NCBI RefSeq assembly: GCF_018860755.1
Contig: NZ_JAHKPW010000054.1
Coordinates: 1-40,887 of the forward strand
Origin: Colwellia sp. D2M02
GTDB lineage: Bacteria > Pseudomonadota > Gammaproteobacteria > Enterobacterales > Alteromonadaceae
Length of the DNA: 40,887 nt
Direction: 5' to 3'
A model generated the notes under the pieces. It did no database searches and was not told the DNA's origin. It saw only the letters and a program-made list of their open reading frames with translations. Of this stretch, positions 24,968 to 35,400 are shown piece after piece (position 1 is the stretch's first letter; each line of letters starts with the position of its first letter). Position numbers and translations under genes: made by a program.

Positions 24968-26709
24968 ATATAAAACCACCAGCACCACAAAGCTCTCAAT
25001 CCCAAAATATTCAACACAAAGGTGCTAACGGCTTAAGTATTATTGCCAGTCCACTTGTTGGCTTAGCTGTAGGTTTAGCTATCGGTATTTTATTGACCTT
25101 AATTTTAGTTATATTGTTGAGTGATAATACTACGCATCATAGTATGCCAGACACTACAGAAAACGCTATTAGCGTAAATAGCACTCCAGCTAAAGCCGAG
25201 CCACTTTATTGGGTAGCACCAATGGATGCTAACTATCGTCGAGACAAACCAGGAAAATCGCCGATGGGCATGGATTTAATTCCATACTACGGTAATACCG
25301 CGCAAAATAACGCCTTTGATGAAGGGCCTGGTACTATTAGTATCTCGCCAAGTGTCATTAATAACTTAGGCGTACGTACTACCGAGGTGAGTTTAAAGTC
25401 TTTAAATAATGAAATTAAAACCGTCGGTTATGTTACCTACAATGAAGATAAGTTGATACATATTCACCCTCGCGTAGCAGGCTGGATTGAAAAACTCCAT
25501 ATTCAAGCCATTGGCGATACTATTAAGCAAGGTCAACCCCTGTACGATATATACTCACCCGAGCTCGTTAATGCACAAGAAGAGTTATTGCTTGCACTTG
25601 ATCGAAAAAACACACGTTTGATCAACGCAGCCAAAAACCGTCTTGTGGCTTTACAATTACCTGAAAGCGCTATTACTACCCTAAAGAATACCCGACGAGT
25701 ACAGCAGTATGTAACGTTTTATGCCCCTCAAAATGGTGTGGTTGAAAGTTTAGACATACGCGAAGGCTTTTATGTTAAGCCTGAAACTATGATGCTATCT
25801 ATTGTTGATTTAAGCCAAGTGTGGTTAAAAGCAGAAGTCTTTGAGAAAGATATTGTTAACGTTGCCACGGGTAACACCGCCACTATGCACTTAGATTATT
25901 TTCCTGGCAGAGTGTGGTCGGGTACCGTCGCTCATATTCACCCTATGCTAACCTCTGCGACACGCACCGGCATTGTAAGGCTAAAGTTTGACAACAGTGA
26001 CGGTTACTTAAAGCCCAACATGTTTGCACAAGTTACCCTCAATGTCAGTGCTAGCGAGCCAGTATTACAAATTCCTCGTGAAGCTCTAATTCGCACCGGC
26101 CATCAAGATCGCGTGGTATTGGCTTTAGGTGATGGATACTTCAAGTCTGTTGCCGTTACCGTTGGTCACTTTGACAATAATCATGTTGAAATTTTAACTG
26201 GCTTGCACGCTGGTGAAAAAATTGTCAGCTCAGCGCAGTTCTTACTCGATTCTGAATCAAGTAAATCATCTGACTTTAAACGCATGGATGCTTTTTCAGA
26301 GCACGCACACATGACTGATGAGTATGGTAATAATCAGCATAGCACTGACGAACATAGCACTGATGCACACAAACACGGTACTGAGCAAAATACCTCACAA
26401 GTCAGTAGCGCTATGGTTCATGGTACGGTCACTTCGGTTATGGCAGATCATCGCATGGTTACCATTGACCGTGAAGCTATTGAAAAATGGAACAGACCCG
26501 CAGCCAGCGTTGATTTTATCGTGGATGACGCGGTTGATATCGGTTTATTTGCTACTGGTGCTTACTTAATGTTTACCTTCGAAATTCATGACGGAGATTT
26601 TATTATTATCAAGGCTATGGCAATGAAAGGTAATAATCATGGTGATTTTCATGATCACGGCGCTGCCCATACGGTAGAAGCAGGTTTAAATAAGGTTTAC
26701 ACCAAATGA
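24964..26709 (+). CDS. cusB: CusB-type periplasmic adaptor with fused CusF-like domain
   Basis: A 581-aa membrane-fusion protein. It has an N-terminal anchor (LVGLAVGLAIGILLTLILVILL), then a short metal-binding domain of CusB type (YWVAPMDANYRRDKPGKS-PMGMDLIP, about residues 82-108), then the barrel-sandwich, hairpin and beta-barrel domains (to about residue 435). A His-rich linker (HAHMTDEYGNNQHSTDEHS) follows, and finally a CusF-like OB domain (about residues 482-565, GTVTSVMADHRMVTIDREAIEKW). In E. coli CusF is a separate periplasmic chaperone that hands Cu(I)/Ag(I) to CusB. Here the Trp is present (KWNRP), but the Met and His ligands of CusF are not at the expected places. It overlaps cusC and cusA by ATGA. 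Confidence 0.88.
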   Translation: MNIKPPAPQSSQSQNIQHKGANGLSIIASPLVGLAVGLAIGILLTLILVILLSDNTTHHSMPDTTENAISVNSTPAKAEPLYWVAPMDANYRRDKPGKSPMGMDLIPYYGNTAQNNAFDEGPGTISISPSVINNLGVRTTEVSLKSLNNEIKTVGYVTYNEDKLIHIHPRVAGWIEKLHIQAIGDTIKQGQPLYDIYSPELVNAQEELLLALDRKNTRLINAAKNRLVALQLPESAITTLKNTRRVQQYVTFYAPQNGVVESLDIREGFYVKPETMMLSIVDLSQVWLKAEVFEKDIVNVATGNTATMHLDYFPGRVWSGTVAHIHPMLTSATRTGIVRLKFDNSDGYLKPNMFAQVTLNVSASEPVLQIPREALIRTGHQDRVVLALGDGYFKSVAVTVGHFDNNHVEILTGLHAGEKIVSSAQFLLDSESSKSSDFKRMDAFSEHAHMTDEYGNNQHSTDEHSTDAHKHGTEQNTSQVSSAMVHGTVTSVMADHRMVTIDREAIEKWNRPAASVDFIVDDAVDIGLFATGAYLMFTFEIHDGDFIIIKAMAMKGNNHGDFHDHGAAHTVEAGLNKVYTK

Positions 26710-29700
26710 TCGGCGCTATTATTCGTTGGTCTGTGACCAATCGCTTACTGGTATTACTCAGTACATTGATGCTCATTGGTACGGGTATTTATTCACTTAA
26801 AAATACCCCTGTTGATGCACTCCCTGATTTGTCTGATGTACAGGTAATCATTAAAACAAGCTATCCAGGTCAAGCACCACAAGTTGTTGAAGATCAGGTG
26901 ACTTATCCATTAACTACCGCGATGTTATCGGTACCTGGTGCTGAAACAGTGCGTGGCTTTTCATTTTTTGGTGACTCTTACGTTTACGTTATTTTCTCAG
27001 AAGATACCGACCTATATTGGGCACGTTCACGTGTTTTAGAGTACTTAAGCCAAGTAGCCCCTAATCTACCCACGGAAGCAAAACCACAATTAGGCCCTGA
27101 TGCCACTGGTGTCGGCTGGGTCTATTTATATGCACTGGTTGATAAAAGCGGTCAACATGATTTAAGTCAATTACGCAGTATTCAAGACTGGTTTTTAAAA
27201 TACGAACTACAAACAGTTGCAGGTGTTTCTGAAGTGAGTGTTTTAGGCGGCATGGTTAAACAGTATCAAATACAGGTTAATCCCGATAAATTACGTGCTT
27301 TTGGTATTCCACTGTCGTTAATTCAAACCGCAATCAAGCAAGGTAATCAAGAAGTTGGTGCGTCGGTTGTGGAAATGGCTGAAGCGGAATATATGGTGCG
27401 CGCAACAGGTTACCTCAAAGGTATTGATGATTTAGAAAATATTCCTTTAGGTGTTAATGAAAATGGCACGCCGCTACTACTAAAAGATGTTGCTGACATT
27501 ACTACTGGTCCGCAAATGCGTCGTGGTATCGCCGAACTTAATGGTGAGGGTGAAACGGTTGGCGGTATTGTCGTTATGCGCTTTGGTGAAAATGCGCAGC
27601 AAGTGATTAATCGCGTCAAGAGTAAGCTTGAACAACTGAAAAAAGGCTTACCTGACGGCGTTGAAATAGTGACGGTTTATGATCGCTCTGCGCTCATTGA
27701 GCGAGCGGTTGATAACTTAACCTCTAAACTTGTTGAAGAGTTTGTCGTGGTGGCCATAGTCTGCATTATTTTCCTCTTTCATTTACGCTCTTCCCTTGTG
27801 GTTGTTTTCAGTATTCCTGTCGGTATTCTAACCGCTTTTACGGTTATGCACGCACAAGGGCTTAACGCTAATATTATGTCATTAGGTGGTATTGCCATTG
27901 CCATTGGCGCTATGGTTGATGGTGCTATTGTGATGATAGAAAACATGCATAAGCACCTTGAAAAACTACCTCCAGAAGAAAAACTCAGTAATGAAAAACG
28001 CTGGCAATTAGTCATTAACGCTGCCAGCGAAGTTGGTCCAGCGCTGTTTTTCAGTTTATTGATTATTACCGTAAGTTTTGTGCCGGTATTTACCTTAGAA
28101 GCACAAGAAGGAAAAATGTTTTCACCACTCGCCTATACCAAAACCTATGCGATGGCAGCTTCTGCCGCATTGGCAATTACCTTAGTGCCAGTGTTGATGG
28201 GTTATTTCATTCGCGGCAACGTGTTAGCTGAACATAAAAATCCTATTAATAAAGCATTAACCGCTGCCTATATGCCACTACTCAAAACGGCACTCAATTT
28301 TCCTAAAATTACGGTGTTCACCGCTGTTATTATTTTAGGAGCTGGCTTATATCCGGTAAATAAAATTGGTAGTGAATTTATCCCTCCGTTGGATGAAGGT
28401 GATTTAATGTATATGCCAACCACATACCCAAGTATTTCTATTGGGCAAGCACGGCAATTACTACAACAAACAGACAAGCTGATTAAAACCTTGCCTGAAG
28501 TCGCAACCGTGTTTGGCAAAGTAGGTCGCGCTGAAACGGCAACCGATGCAGCGCCTTTAACCATGATAGAAACATTTATTCAGCTAAAACCACAAAGTGA
28601 ATGGCGCGCTGGTGTTACTACGGCTAGTTTGAAAAATGAGCTAGATGCATTAGTTAAACTCCCAGGGGTAACTAATGCTTGGGTAATGCCAATCAAAACC
28701 CGTATAGATATGCTTGCTACTGGTATTAAAACCCCTGTAGGTATAAAAATAGCTGGGCCAAACTTGCAAGTAATTCAAGATATTGGTCAGCAACTTGAGA
28801 ATATTTTGCCACAAGTTAACGGCACGGCTTCGGTCTATTCTGAACGCGTTGCTGGCGGGCGCTATATTAATGTTGATATTTTACGTGCTAAGTCGGCTCG
28901 TTATGGCTTAAATATTAATGATATTCAGCAAGTTATTGCTACTGCTATTGGTGGAATGAATGTCACCAAGACTATTGAAGGTTTAGAGCGCTACCCGGTT
29001 AGCTTACGTTACCCGCAAGATTACCGTAATTCACCGGAGCAATTAGCCAAGCTGCCAATAGTAACACCGTCTGGGCAACGCATAGCCTTGGGTGATGTTG
29101 CAACCATTGCGATTAAAGATGGGCCGCCAAGTATTAAATCAGAAAATGCCCGCCTTAATGGCTGGGTATTTATTGACATTGAAGCACGAGATATTGGCGG
29201 TTATGTGACTGCTGCACAGGCCGTAGTTAACGAGCAACTAAACTTACCCGCAGGTTACTCTATTACTTGGGCAGGTCAATACGAATATATGGAGCGCGCT
29301 AAAGCCAAGCTAACCTATGTTATTCCACTAACCTTGCTTATTATTATTGTTTTGTTGTATTTAAACTTTAAAAATGTGATTGAAGTAGTACTAATTTTAG
29401 GCACACTGCCATTAGCTATGGTCGGTAGTATTTGGCTAATGTACTTACAAGGCTTTAACTTTTCAGTTGCCGTTGCCGTTGGCTTTATTGCCTTAGCAGG
29501 CGTTGCCGTTGAAATAGGCGTGTTGATGTTAGTTTACTTAAACCAAGCTTATCAACAAGTTGTTGAAAGTAAGCAGGCCGCCCAAGAAACACTCACGAAA
29601 AGTGATATTCTGCAATCAGTAATACAAGGTGCTGGAATGAGAATACGCCCAATAATGATGACCGCAGGTACCGTGATTATTGGTTTACTGCCAATAATGT

Positions 29701-29840
29701 ATGGTACAGGCACAGGCTCAGAAGTAATGAGTAGGATTGCCACACCTATGGTTGGCGGTATGATCAGCGCAATGCTATTAGCTTTACTGGTGTTACCCGT
29801 ATTATTTTACTTATGGAAAGCACAATCTATTAAGAAGTAA
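26706..29840 (+). CDS. cusA: Cu(I)/Ag(I) efflux RND permease CusA
   Basis: A 1044-aa inner-membrane proton antiporter of the heavy-metal (HME-RND) family. Membrane segments are visible at both ends and in the middle, with two large periplasmic loops. The fourth segment carries the essential Asp in GAMVDGAIVMIENMHK. All three methionines of the CusA metal site are conserved: Met570 in LMYMPTT, Met620 in PLTMIET and Met669 in RIDMLATGIKTP, matching Met573, Met623 and Met672 of E. coli. This supports monovalent copper/silver rather than zinc/cobalt as substrate. It is the last gene of the overlapping cusCBA unit and is followed by a terminator. No cusRS or cueR regulator is in the window. Confidence 0.94.
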   Translation: MIGAIIRWSVTNRLLVLLSTLMLIGTGIYSLKNTPVDALPDLSDVQVIIKTSYPGQAPQVVEDQVTYPLTTAMLSVPGAETVRGFSFFGDSYVYVIFSEDTDLYWARSRVLEYLSQVAPNLPTEAKPQLGPDATGVGWVYLYALVDKSGQHDLSQLRSIQDWFLKYELQTVAGVSEVSVLGGMVKQYQIQVNPDKLRAFGIPLSLIQTAIKQGNQEVGASVVEMAEAEYMVRATGYLKGIDDLENIPLGVNENGTPLLLKDVADITTGPQMRRGIAELNGEGETVGGIVVMRFGENAQQVINRVKSKLEQLKKGLPDGVEIVTVYDRSALIERAVDNLTSKLVEEFVVVAIVCIIFLFHLRSSLVVVFSIPVGILTAFTVMHAQGLNANIMSLGGIAIAIGAMVDGAIVMIENMHKHLEKLPPEEKLSNEKRWQLVINAASEVGPALFFSLLIITVSFVPVFTLEAQEGKMFSPLAYTKTYAMAASAALAITLVPVLMGYFIRGNVLAEHKNPINKALTAAYMPLLKTALNFPKITVFTAVIILGAGLYPVNKIGSEFIPPLDEGDLMYMPTTYPSISIGQARQLLQQTDKLIKTLPEVATVFGKVGRAETATDAAPLTMIETFIQLKPQSEWRAGVTTASLKNELDALVKLPGVTNAWVMPIKTRIDMLATGIKTPVGIKIAGPNLQVIQDIGQQLENILPQVNGTASVYSERVAGGRYINVDILRAKSARYGLNINDIQQVIATAIGGMNVTKTIEGLERYPVSLRYPQDYRNSPEQLAKLPIVTPSGQRIALGDVATIAIKDGPPSIKSENARLNGWVFIDIEARDIGGYVTAAQAVVNEQLNLPAGYSITWAGQYEYMERAKAKLTYVIPLTLLIIIVLLYLNFKNVIEVVLILGTLPLAMVGSIWLMYLQGFNFSVAVAVGFIALAGVAVEIGVLMLVYLNQAYQQVVESKQAAQETLTKSDILQSVIQGAGMRIRPIMMTAGTVIIGLLPIMYGTGTGSEVMSRIATPMVGGMISAMLLALLVLPVLFYLWKAQSIKK

Positions 29841-29890
29841 TCTGAGTTCAAGTTACATAAAACAAGAGCTTAAGCTAGATTACAAGCTCA

Positions 29891-29923
29891 AAGCAGAGTA
29901 TTGTTTAGTGCTCTGTTTTTTAT
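29891..29923 (+). terminator. Terminator after cusA
   Basis: AAGCAGAG (29891-29898) pairs with CTCTGTTT (29911-29918) with one G-T pair, followed by TTTTATTT. It starts 51 bases past the cusA stop. Confidence 0.75.
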
Positions 29924-29989
29924 TTACTTACTGTTATACATTTACTGTTATATTTTACTCTTATATAAGAATTACTAAGGAAAACTACA

Positions 29990-30583
29990 ATGTCCGTTTC
30001 TGTTAAAACCTTATTTATCAATATGTTCATTATATTGATAACCACCTCAACAATACTGTCAACCTCAGTATCTGCCAAAGAAAATTATTCCCCGTTAGAA
30101 GCAAGTCAATGGAGTTATGCAACTGACCCATACGGCAGTGAAGCGAACATTAATGAAAGCTTAGTTACTGATCAAGGTGTTTGGGTCAATTTCAAACGTA
30201 TCCCACGTGTTGATGCCAAACGCAACTCATGGATAGAAGTCATTTATTCACCCGAAGCAGCAATGTTAGCCACTACTAAGCGTATAAAGCTCACTTATAA
30301 GTGTGATATTCCACTGCTAATTAAATTATCACAAAAGCATTATGGAAAAGATGGAGATAAAAGCTACGCCCATTACCAAATAAAGCTACCTGCCGCGACA
30401 CAATGGCATACCGAAGAAGTTGACTTTAGCGGTTTTTCACGCCCAGATTGGACACCAGAAAGCTCCGTAGATCACGGCATTGTGTTAGAACAAATTAATG
30501 CGCTTTATTTAACGCCAAGCTTAACTGATGAAAAAGGTGGCGAAGCAACCTTACAAGTACGTGCACTTGAGTTAGTGCAATAG
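29990..30583 (+). CDS. Secreted protein with a possible carbohydrate-binding-like fold
   Basis: A 197-aa exported protein with a signal peptide (residues 1-29, ending VSAKE). The mature part is beta-rich (GVWVNFKRIPR, WIEVIYSPEAAMLATTKRIKLTYKC, HYQIKLPAATQWHTEEVDF, INALYLTPSL) with the strand pattern of galactose-binding/CBM-like jelly rolls, which is only an impression from the strand spacing. There is one Cys in the mature protein. I do not recognise the family. Shine-Dalgarno AAGGAAAACTACA precedes the ATG. It is transcribed alone after the cus terminator. Confidence 0.6.
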   Translation: MSVSVKTLFINMFIILITTSTILSTSVSAKENYSPLEASQWSYATDPYGSEANINESLVTDQGVWVNFKRIPRVDAKRNSWIEVIYSPEAAMLATTKRIKLTYKCDIPLLIKLSQKHYGKDGDKSYAHYQIKLPAATQWHTEEVDFSGFSRPDWTPESSVDHGIVLEQINALYLTPSLTDEKGGEATLQVRALELVQ

Positions 30584-30696
30584 CCATTTCAGCTCTAACG
30601 CCATCAACATTTAAGATAAAATTACTCTATAAGTAGTGCTTAGCTGATACATCAAGCCAAGCGCTACATAGGTTTTTATAATGATAAACAGAATAA

Positions 30697-30737
30697 CTAG
30701 CCTGAGTTCGGGTTAGTTAGCTATTTAGCTAGGCTAG
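30697..30737. repeat. Inverted repeat with CCTGAGTTCGGGTTA core
   Basis: CTAGCCT (30697-30703) and AGGCTAG (30731-30737) are inverted. The sequence just inside the left arm, CCTGAGTTCGGGTTA (30701-30715), resembles CCTGAACTCGGTTTA at the termini of the dispersed repeat at 31-50, with 12 of 15 bases matching. It sits between two convergent genes. It may be a solo end of the same repeat family or a terminator stem. Confidence 0.4.
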
Positions 30738-30742
30738 ACCGT

Positions 30743-31162
30743 TTAAAAAGGCTGTTTTTCAAAGGTACTTACGCCTGCCGGTATATCAAACCATGCTTGT
30801 TTTTCACTCGTCCAAATATGCATCGTCGGTTTAATAATACTGGTATCTTCTAATGTACTCGGCTTGAGCTTAATTTTTTCAGGCTCGGCTGGATTAATAT
30901 GATAAATGCGATTTCCGCAGGTAGGACAAAACTTTCCTGCGTTTTCATTACCATTATCAGCCAAGCGACTCCAATGTTTCATTTCACCATAAAACTTTAT
31001 ATCTTGTGCTTTCACAATCGCGGTAATACTAAAAGCACTGGTCGAAAGCTTTTGACACGCTCGACAATGGCATGCGGCAATAGCTAAAGGTGGAGCTAAC
31101 AACTCATAAGTAACACCGCCGCACTGGCAAGCTCCTTTAAGGGGGTAGTTTATAGTAGCCAT
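30743..31162 (-). CDS. GFA/CENP-V family zinc protein
   Basis: A 139-aa protein with the GFA fold's zinc cysteines: CQCGGV near residue 12, CHCRACQKLS near residue 31 and FCPTCGNRIYH near residue 93. The family is named after glutathione-dependent formaldehyde-activating enzyme, but most members have no proven reaction, so I give the family only. The length is typical (about 130-140 aa). AAGGAATAAC before the ATG supports the start. It is transcribed alone, divergent from the Fur-box-controlled pump. Confidence 0.87.
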   Translation of the reverse strand: MATINYPLKGACQCGGVTYELLAPPLAIAACHCRACQKLSTSAFSITAIVKAQDIKFYGEMKHWSRLADNGNENAGKFCPTCGNRIYHINPAEPEKIKLKPSTLEDTSIIKPTMHIWTSEKQAWFDIPAGVSTFEKQPF

Positions 31163-31329
31163 GTTATTCCTTATTAATTAACCTTAGTTTAGCCATAACG
31201 CGATATTAGTCACGAGTGAAACACTTAGTTATAGGTACAGTATAGATACAGGTCAAGGGCACTTTACAGCTAAAAACAGCTTGTTGGTCGAAAAAAGATG
31301 ATCTTAGCCAAAAAATATCACACAATAGA

Positions 31330-31344
31330 TGATAATTATTATCA
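31330..31344 (+). promoter_or_regulatory. Perfect 7-1-7 Fur box
   Basis: TGATAAT-T-ATTATCA (31330-31344) matches the Fur consensus TGATAATnATTATCA at every defined position, and the palindrome extends one base further on each side. It ends 12 bases before the ATG at 31357, so Fur bound there would block promoter or ribosome-region access. The only -10-like hexamer nearby, GATAAT (31331-31336), is inside the box. Iron-dependent repression of the RND pump is inferred. Confidence 0.75.
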
Positions 31345-31356
31345 TTTGAGTGTGTT

Positions 31357-32421
31357 ATGTTTTTAAAATTACTGTCTTTGATGCTCTTGAGCTTTTTAAC
31401 ACTAACTTTGACCTTACCAAGTTATGCCATTACGGTCGACGTTATTTACCCGAAACAACAAACCGTTAATAAAAAGCTCTTATTAACCGGTACTGTAGTT
31501 GCTCAACAAGATGCTAACTTAGCCAGTCGTGAAGCGGGTTTAATCGCGACTATTTTAGTCGAAGCTGGCGATCATGTAAGCCAAGGGCAAGTACTACTCA
31601 CCCTTGATAATACCCTAGCAAAAATACAACTTGAACAAGCACAAGCTGTGCAATTGTCAGCAAAAGTTCAGTATCAAGAAGCGCAACGTCTACATGAAGA
31701 AGTGATAGAGTTAGCAAAAAAGCAAGTGGTTACCAACACCTTATTAGCTGAGCGTAAAGCAAACCGCGCCAATAGTCAGGCTTTACTTGCCAAAGCCACC
31801 GCAGAGCTAGCCCTACAGCAAGAAATAGTAAACCGCCACATACTCACTGCGCCTTTTGATGGCATTATTGCCAAGCGCACTGTTGATATTGGTGAATGGG
31901 TTGGGCAACAAACTTCCTTATTTCAATTAGTATCTGATCAGAATTTACGTCTGATTGTTGATATTCCTCAAGAGTATGTTGCGACTTTACAGCGCCAAAA
32001 AGCGCCAATGGCCGCAGTAAGCTCAGATTTGGATATACAACAAACGCACCGTTTAGCGTTATCAAAAATTGTTGCTATTTCAAGTGAATTAAGCAGAACA
32101 GTACAAGCGCGTATTGACTTACCTCAGCATAGCCATTTTATTCCTGGGACTTCTGCACGCGCTGAAATTCTTCTTCCACAGCAAACAATGCACATGGTTG
32201 TACCTAAAGCTGCTTTGAAGCGTCACCCCGATGGTAGTTATAGTGTTTTTTCTGCAACAGAGAACAAAATAAAGCGTTATAGCATTAAAGTACTAGAACA
32301 TTTAAACCAGCAAGTATCTGTACTTGGTATTCCTAAAGGCTCAGCCATTATTGTTTCAGGCAATGAATTATTAACCGAAGGCACTCCCGTTGAGAATATT
32401 ACGGTTAAGGAAAGTAACTAA
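31357..32421 (+). CDS. RND efflux periplasmic adaptor (membrane-fusion protein)
   Basis: A 354-aa adaptor. A signal peptide (MFLKLLSLMLLSFLTLTLTLPSYA) is followed by the two lipoyl-like halves (LASREAGLIATILVEAGDHVSQGQVLLTLDN and LTAPFDGIIAKRTVDIGEWVGQQTSLFQLV) flanking an alpha-helical hairpin (about residues 90-155), then a beta-barrel and a membrane-proximal domain (HMVVPKAALKRHPDGSYSVF). It should link the permease encoded next to an outer-membrane channel, but no TolC-type gene is adjacent, so a channel from elsewhere is likely used. Its stop and the permease start are within one base (TAATG). It lies directly behind the Fur box. Confidence 0.88.
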   Translation: MFLKLLSLMLLSFLTLTLTLPSYAITVDVIYPKQQTVNKKLLLTGTVVAQQDANLASREAGLIATILVEAGDHVSQGQVLLTLDNTLAKIQLEQAQAVQLSAKVQYQEAQRLHEEVIELAKKQVVTNTLLAERKANRANSQALLAKATAELALQQEIVNRHILTAPFDGIIAKRTVDIGEWVGQQTSLFQLVSDQNLRLIVDIPQEYVATLQRQKAPMAAVSSDLDIQQTHRLALSKIVAISSELSRTVQARIDLPQHSHFIPGTSARAEILLPQQTMHMVVPKAALKRHPDGSYSVFSATENKIKRYSIKVLEHLNQQVSVLGIPKGSAIIVSGNELLTEGTPVENITVKESN

Positions 32422-35400
32422 TGTTTAAGGCGACAATTAAACAAGGTACTTTAGTGACGGTTATTGTGGCAATCACGTGTATTTTAGGAGTAGTTGCGGC
32501 TTTAAAAATTCCCGTACAAATGATTCCAGACTTGGAAGTGCGCACTATTACCGTACAAACTGGCTGGTCTGGTGCAACACCACAAGATGTTGAAAAAGAA
32601 ATACTGATTGAACAAGAGCGCTACTTACGCAGTTTACCTAATCTACAGCGCATGATTTCTTATGCTGAAATGGGCGAAGCCACTATCGAGCTTGAGTTCC
32701 CTTTTGGTGTCAATATTAGTGACGCACTGCTTAATGTAAACAATGCCTTAAGCCAAGTACCAACCTACCCTGAAAATGTTGACCAACCTAGGTTATTATC
32801 CAGTTCTTTTTCAAGCAATGCATTTATGTATTTTGTTTTAAAGCCACAAGTTGGTAATCCATTGCAATTGGATATGGATTTAATCAAAGACTACGCCGAA
32901 GATTATATACGTCCCAGAATGGAAAGCGTTGCCGGTGTGTCAGAGGTTAGAGTCGGTGGTGGCTCAGCTAAACAAATACAAATTAAAGTAGATCCGGCCA
33001 AACTCGCCCAACGTGGCATTAGTTTAAGCCAAGTACGTTCGGCGATTAGAAACCGTAATGCCGATGCCTCTGCTGGAGATATTGAAAGCGGCAAAGAGCG
33101 CTACTTAATGCGGATGGTTGGTCGGTTTACACACCTAAATGAGTTAGAAGACCTTATTTTACTGCGCCAAGGCAATGCCAATATTTTACTCAAAGATGTT
33201 GCCGAAGTCAGTTTAGATCACTTTGAAACCCGTGGGCTCTCATATAACAACGGCGAGCGCACTATTAGTTTATCTGTACGACGTGAAAGTGGTTCAAATG
33301 TACTTGCCATAAAAGAGCAGATGTTGACGGTTGTAGAGCAAATCAATAGTGATTTATTACAACATAATGGCTTAACGCTGGTTTTACTCAGTGACGATGT
33401 AAAATATGTTCATAGCTCGTTAGAAAATGTTTGGATTAACTTAGCACTAGGGGCGTTGCTCGCTACTTTAGTCATGTATTTTTTCTTACGCTCTGGGCGA
33501 GCAACATTGGTTGGTGTATTAGGCATTCCTATTTGTACGATTGCGGCATTTTTAGGGTTAATGCTATTTAACCGCACCATTAATGTGATTTCTCTGGCTG
33601 GTGTAGCTTTTGCCATTGGTATGACCGTAGATAATAGCATTGTGGTTTTAGAAAGCATTATGCAAGCCAAGCAACGAGGCTTAAGCAAACTCAAGGCCGC
33701 TATTACTGGAGTTACTGATGTGTGGCCTGCCGTATTAGCCTCAACCGCCACCACTATTTTAGTATTTGCACCTATTTTATTTGTGCAGCAAGAAGCTGGT
33801 CAGCTTTATTCAGATATCGCTATCGCGATTTCTGCCGCCATAATTGCCTCAATGCTGGTGGCCATTTTTGTAGTGCCAGTTGCTTTAGCTAATTTTGGTC
33901 ATAACGAAGATTTTCAACAAAAAAAGCAACTGCATCTTTCATCTAAATGGCTATCACTGGTTGGCTTTTTTATTCGCAGCAGAAAAACCGCAATAACCAG
34001 CGTAATAGCTTTCTCATTCGCTATTTTAACTGCCGCATATTTATTAATGCCTGCCGCTGAATACTTACCTGAAGGCGAAGAGCCAAAAGCATTCTCAATG
34101 ATGATTGCACCGCCGAGCTATAATTTAAGTGAAATGCAGCGTATTGGACAAGAGCTGCGTAACCACTTTGATGGTTATGTGAATGCGCCTAATGAAAATT
34201 TTGCTCAAGGCGAAACCAATATGCCACCGCTTGCCTACTACTCAATGTCGGTTTCTGTTGGTCGAATTTGGTTTTTAAGTGCCCCTGTAGACTCTGCAAA
34301 TATTCAAGCAATGATGGATGCCATTACCAGTAAGTTCGAAAGCTATGAGGGCATGCGGGCATTTTCATCGCGAGGCTCTATTATTTCAAGTAATGATGGC
34401 GGTACACGGGCAGTAGCTGTTGATATTTCTGGCCCCAACCTAGTAGAACTTTATCAAGCGGCAGAAGCCGTTTACCAACAAGCTGAGCAAGTTTTTGATA
34501 ATCCACAAATCAACTCAGACCCTGGTTCATTAAGTTTGAACCAACCTCTTATTGAAATTCAACCACGTTGGTCTCGCTTAGCCGAGCTCGGTTTAGATAG
34601 CCGTGAACTAGGTTATGCCATTGCGGCACTAAGCGATGGCGCTTATGTTGATGAATTTATCTTAGCTGATGATAAAGTAGATATTTTTATGTTCAGTAAT
34701 GCAGGCAATGAACAAAATATTGAACAACTAGCCACCGCTCCTATTTTAACGCCCTCAGGGCAAGTTATGCCCTTAAATGCGCTGACTGATTTGCATATTA
34801 CTAAAAGTAGTAATAGCTTGCGACGTGTCGATGGAAAACGAACCGTTACCGTTTATATTATTCCACCGCGTAACGTTGCTTTAGAAACAGCAGAGCAACA
34901 AGTAAGGACAGAATTACTGCCAGTTTTATGGCAACAAGGGAAAATAGCACCGGGCATTAATGTGTCAATTAGTGGCGCGGCGGATCAACTTGAGGCGACA
35001 AAAACCTCACTCTCGGCCAATTTCATTATTTCAGTTTTGCTGAGTTACTTGCTGTTAGTCGCTATTTTTACCCATTGGCGCTATCCGCTTTTTATTTTAG
35101 CGACTATTCCGTTAGGGATGGCTGGTGGTTTACTCGGTTTAATCACAGTTAACGGAATTAATTCACTCTTAACCAATATAGGTATACCGCCATTTCACCA
35201 ACCTTTAGACATGATCACTATGCTGGGCTTCTTAATTTTATTAGGAACTGTCGTTAACAACCCTATTTTAATTGTTGATCAAACCCGAAAAAATATGATG
35301 AAAAAAGGTATGCTCGTCAGCCAAGCCGTAAGTCAGGCAGTTGAAAAGCGCTTAATGCCGATATTAATGTCGACCGCGACCACTATTTTTGGTTTAGCGC

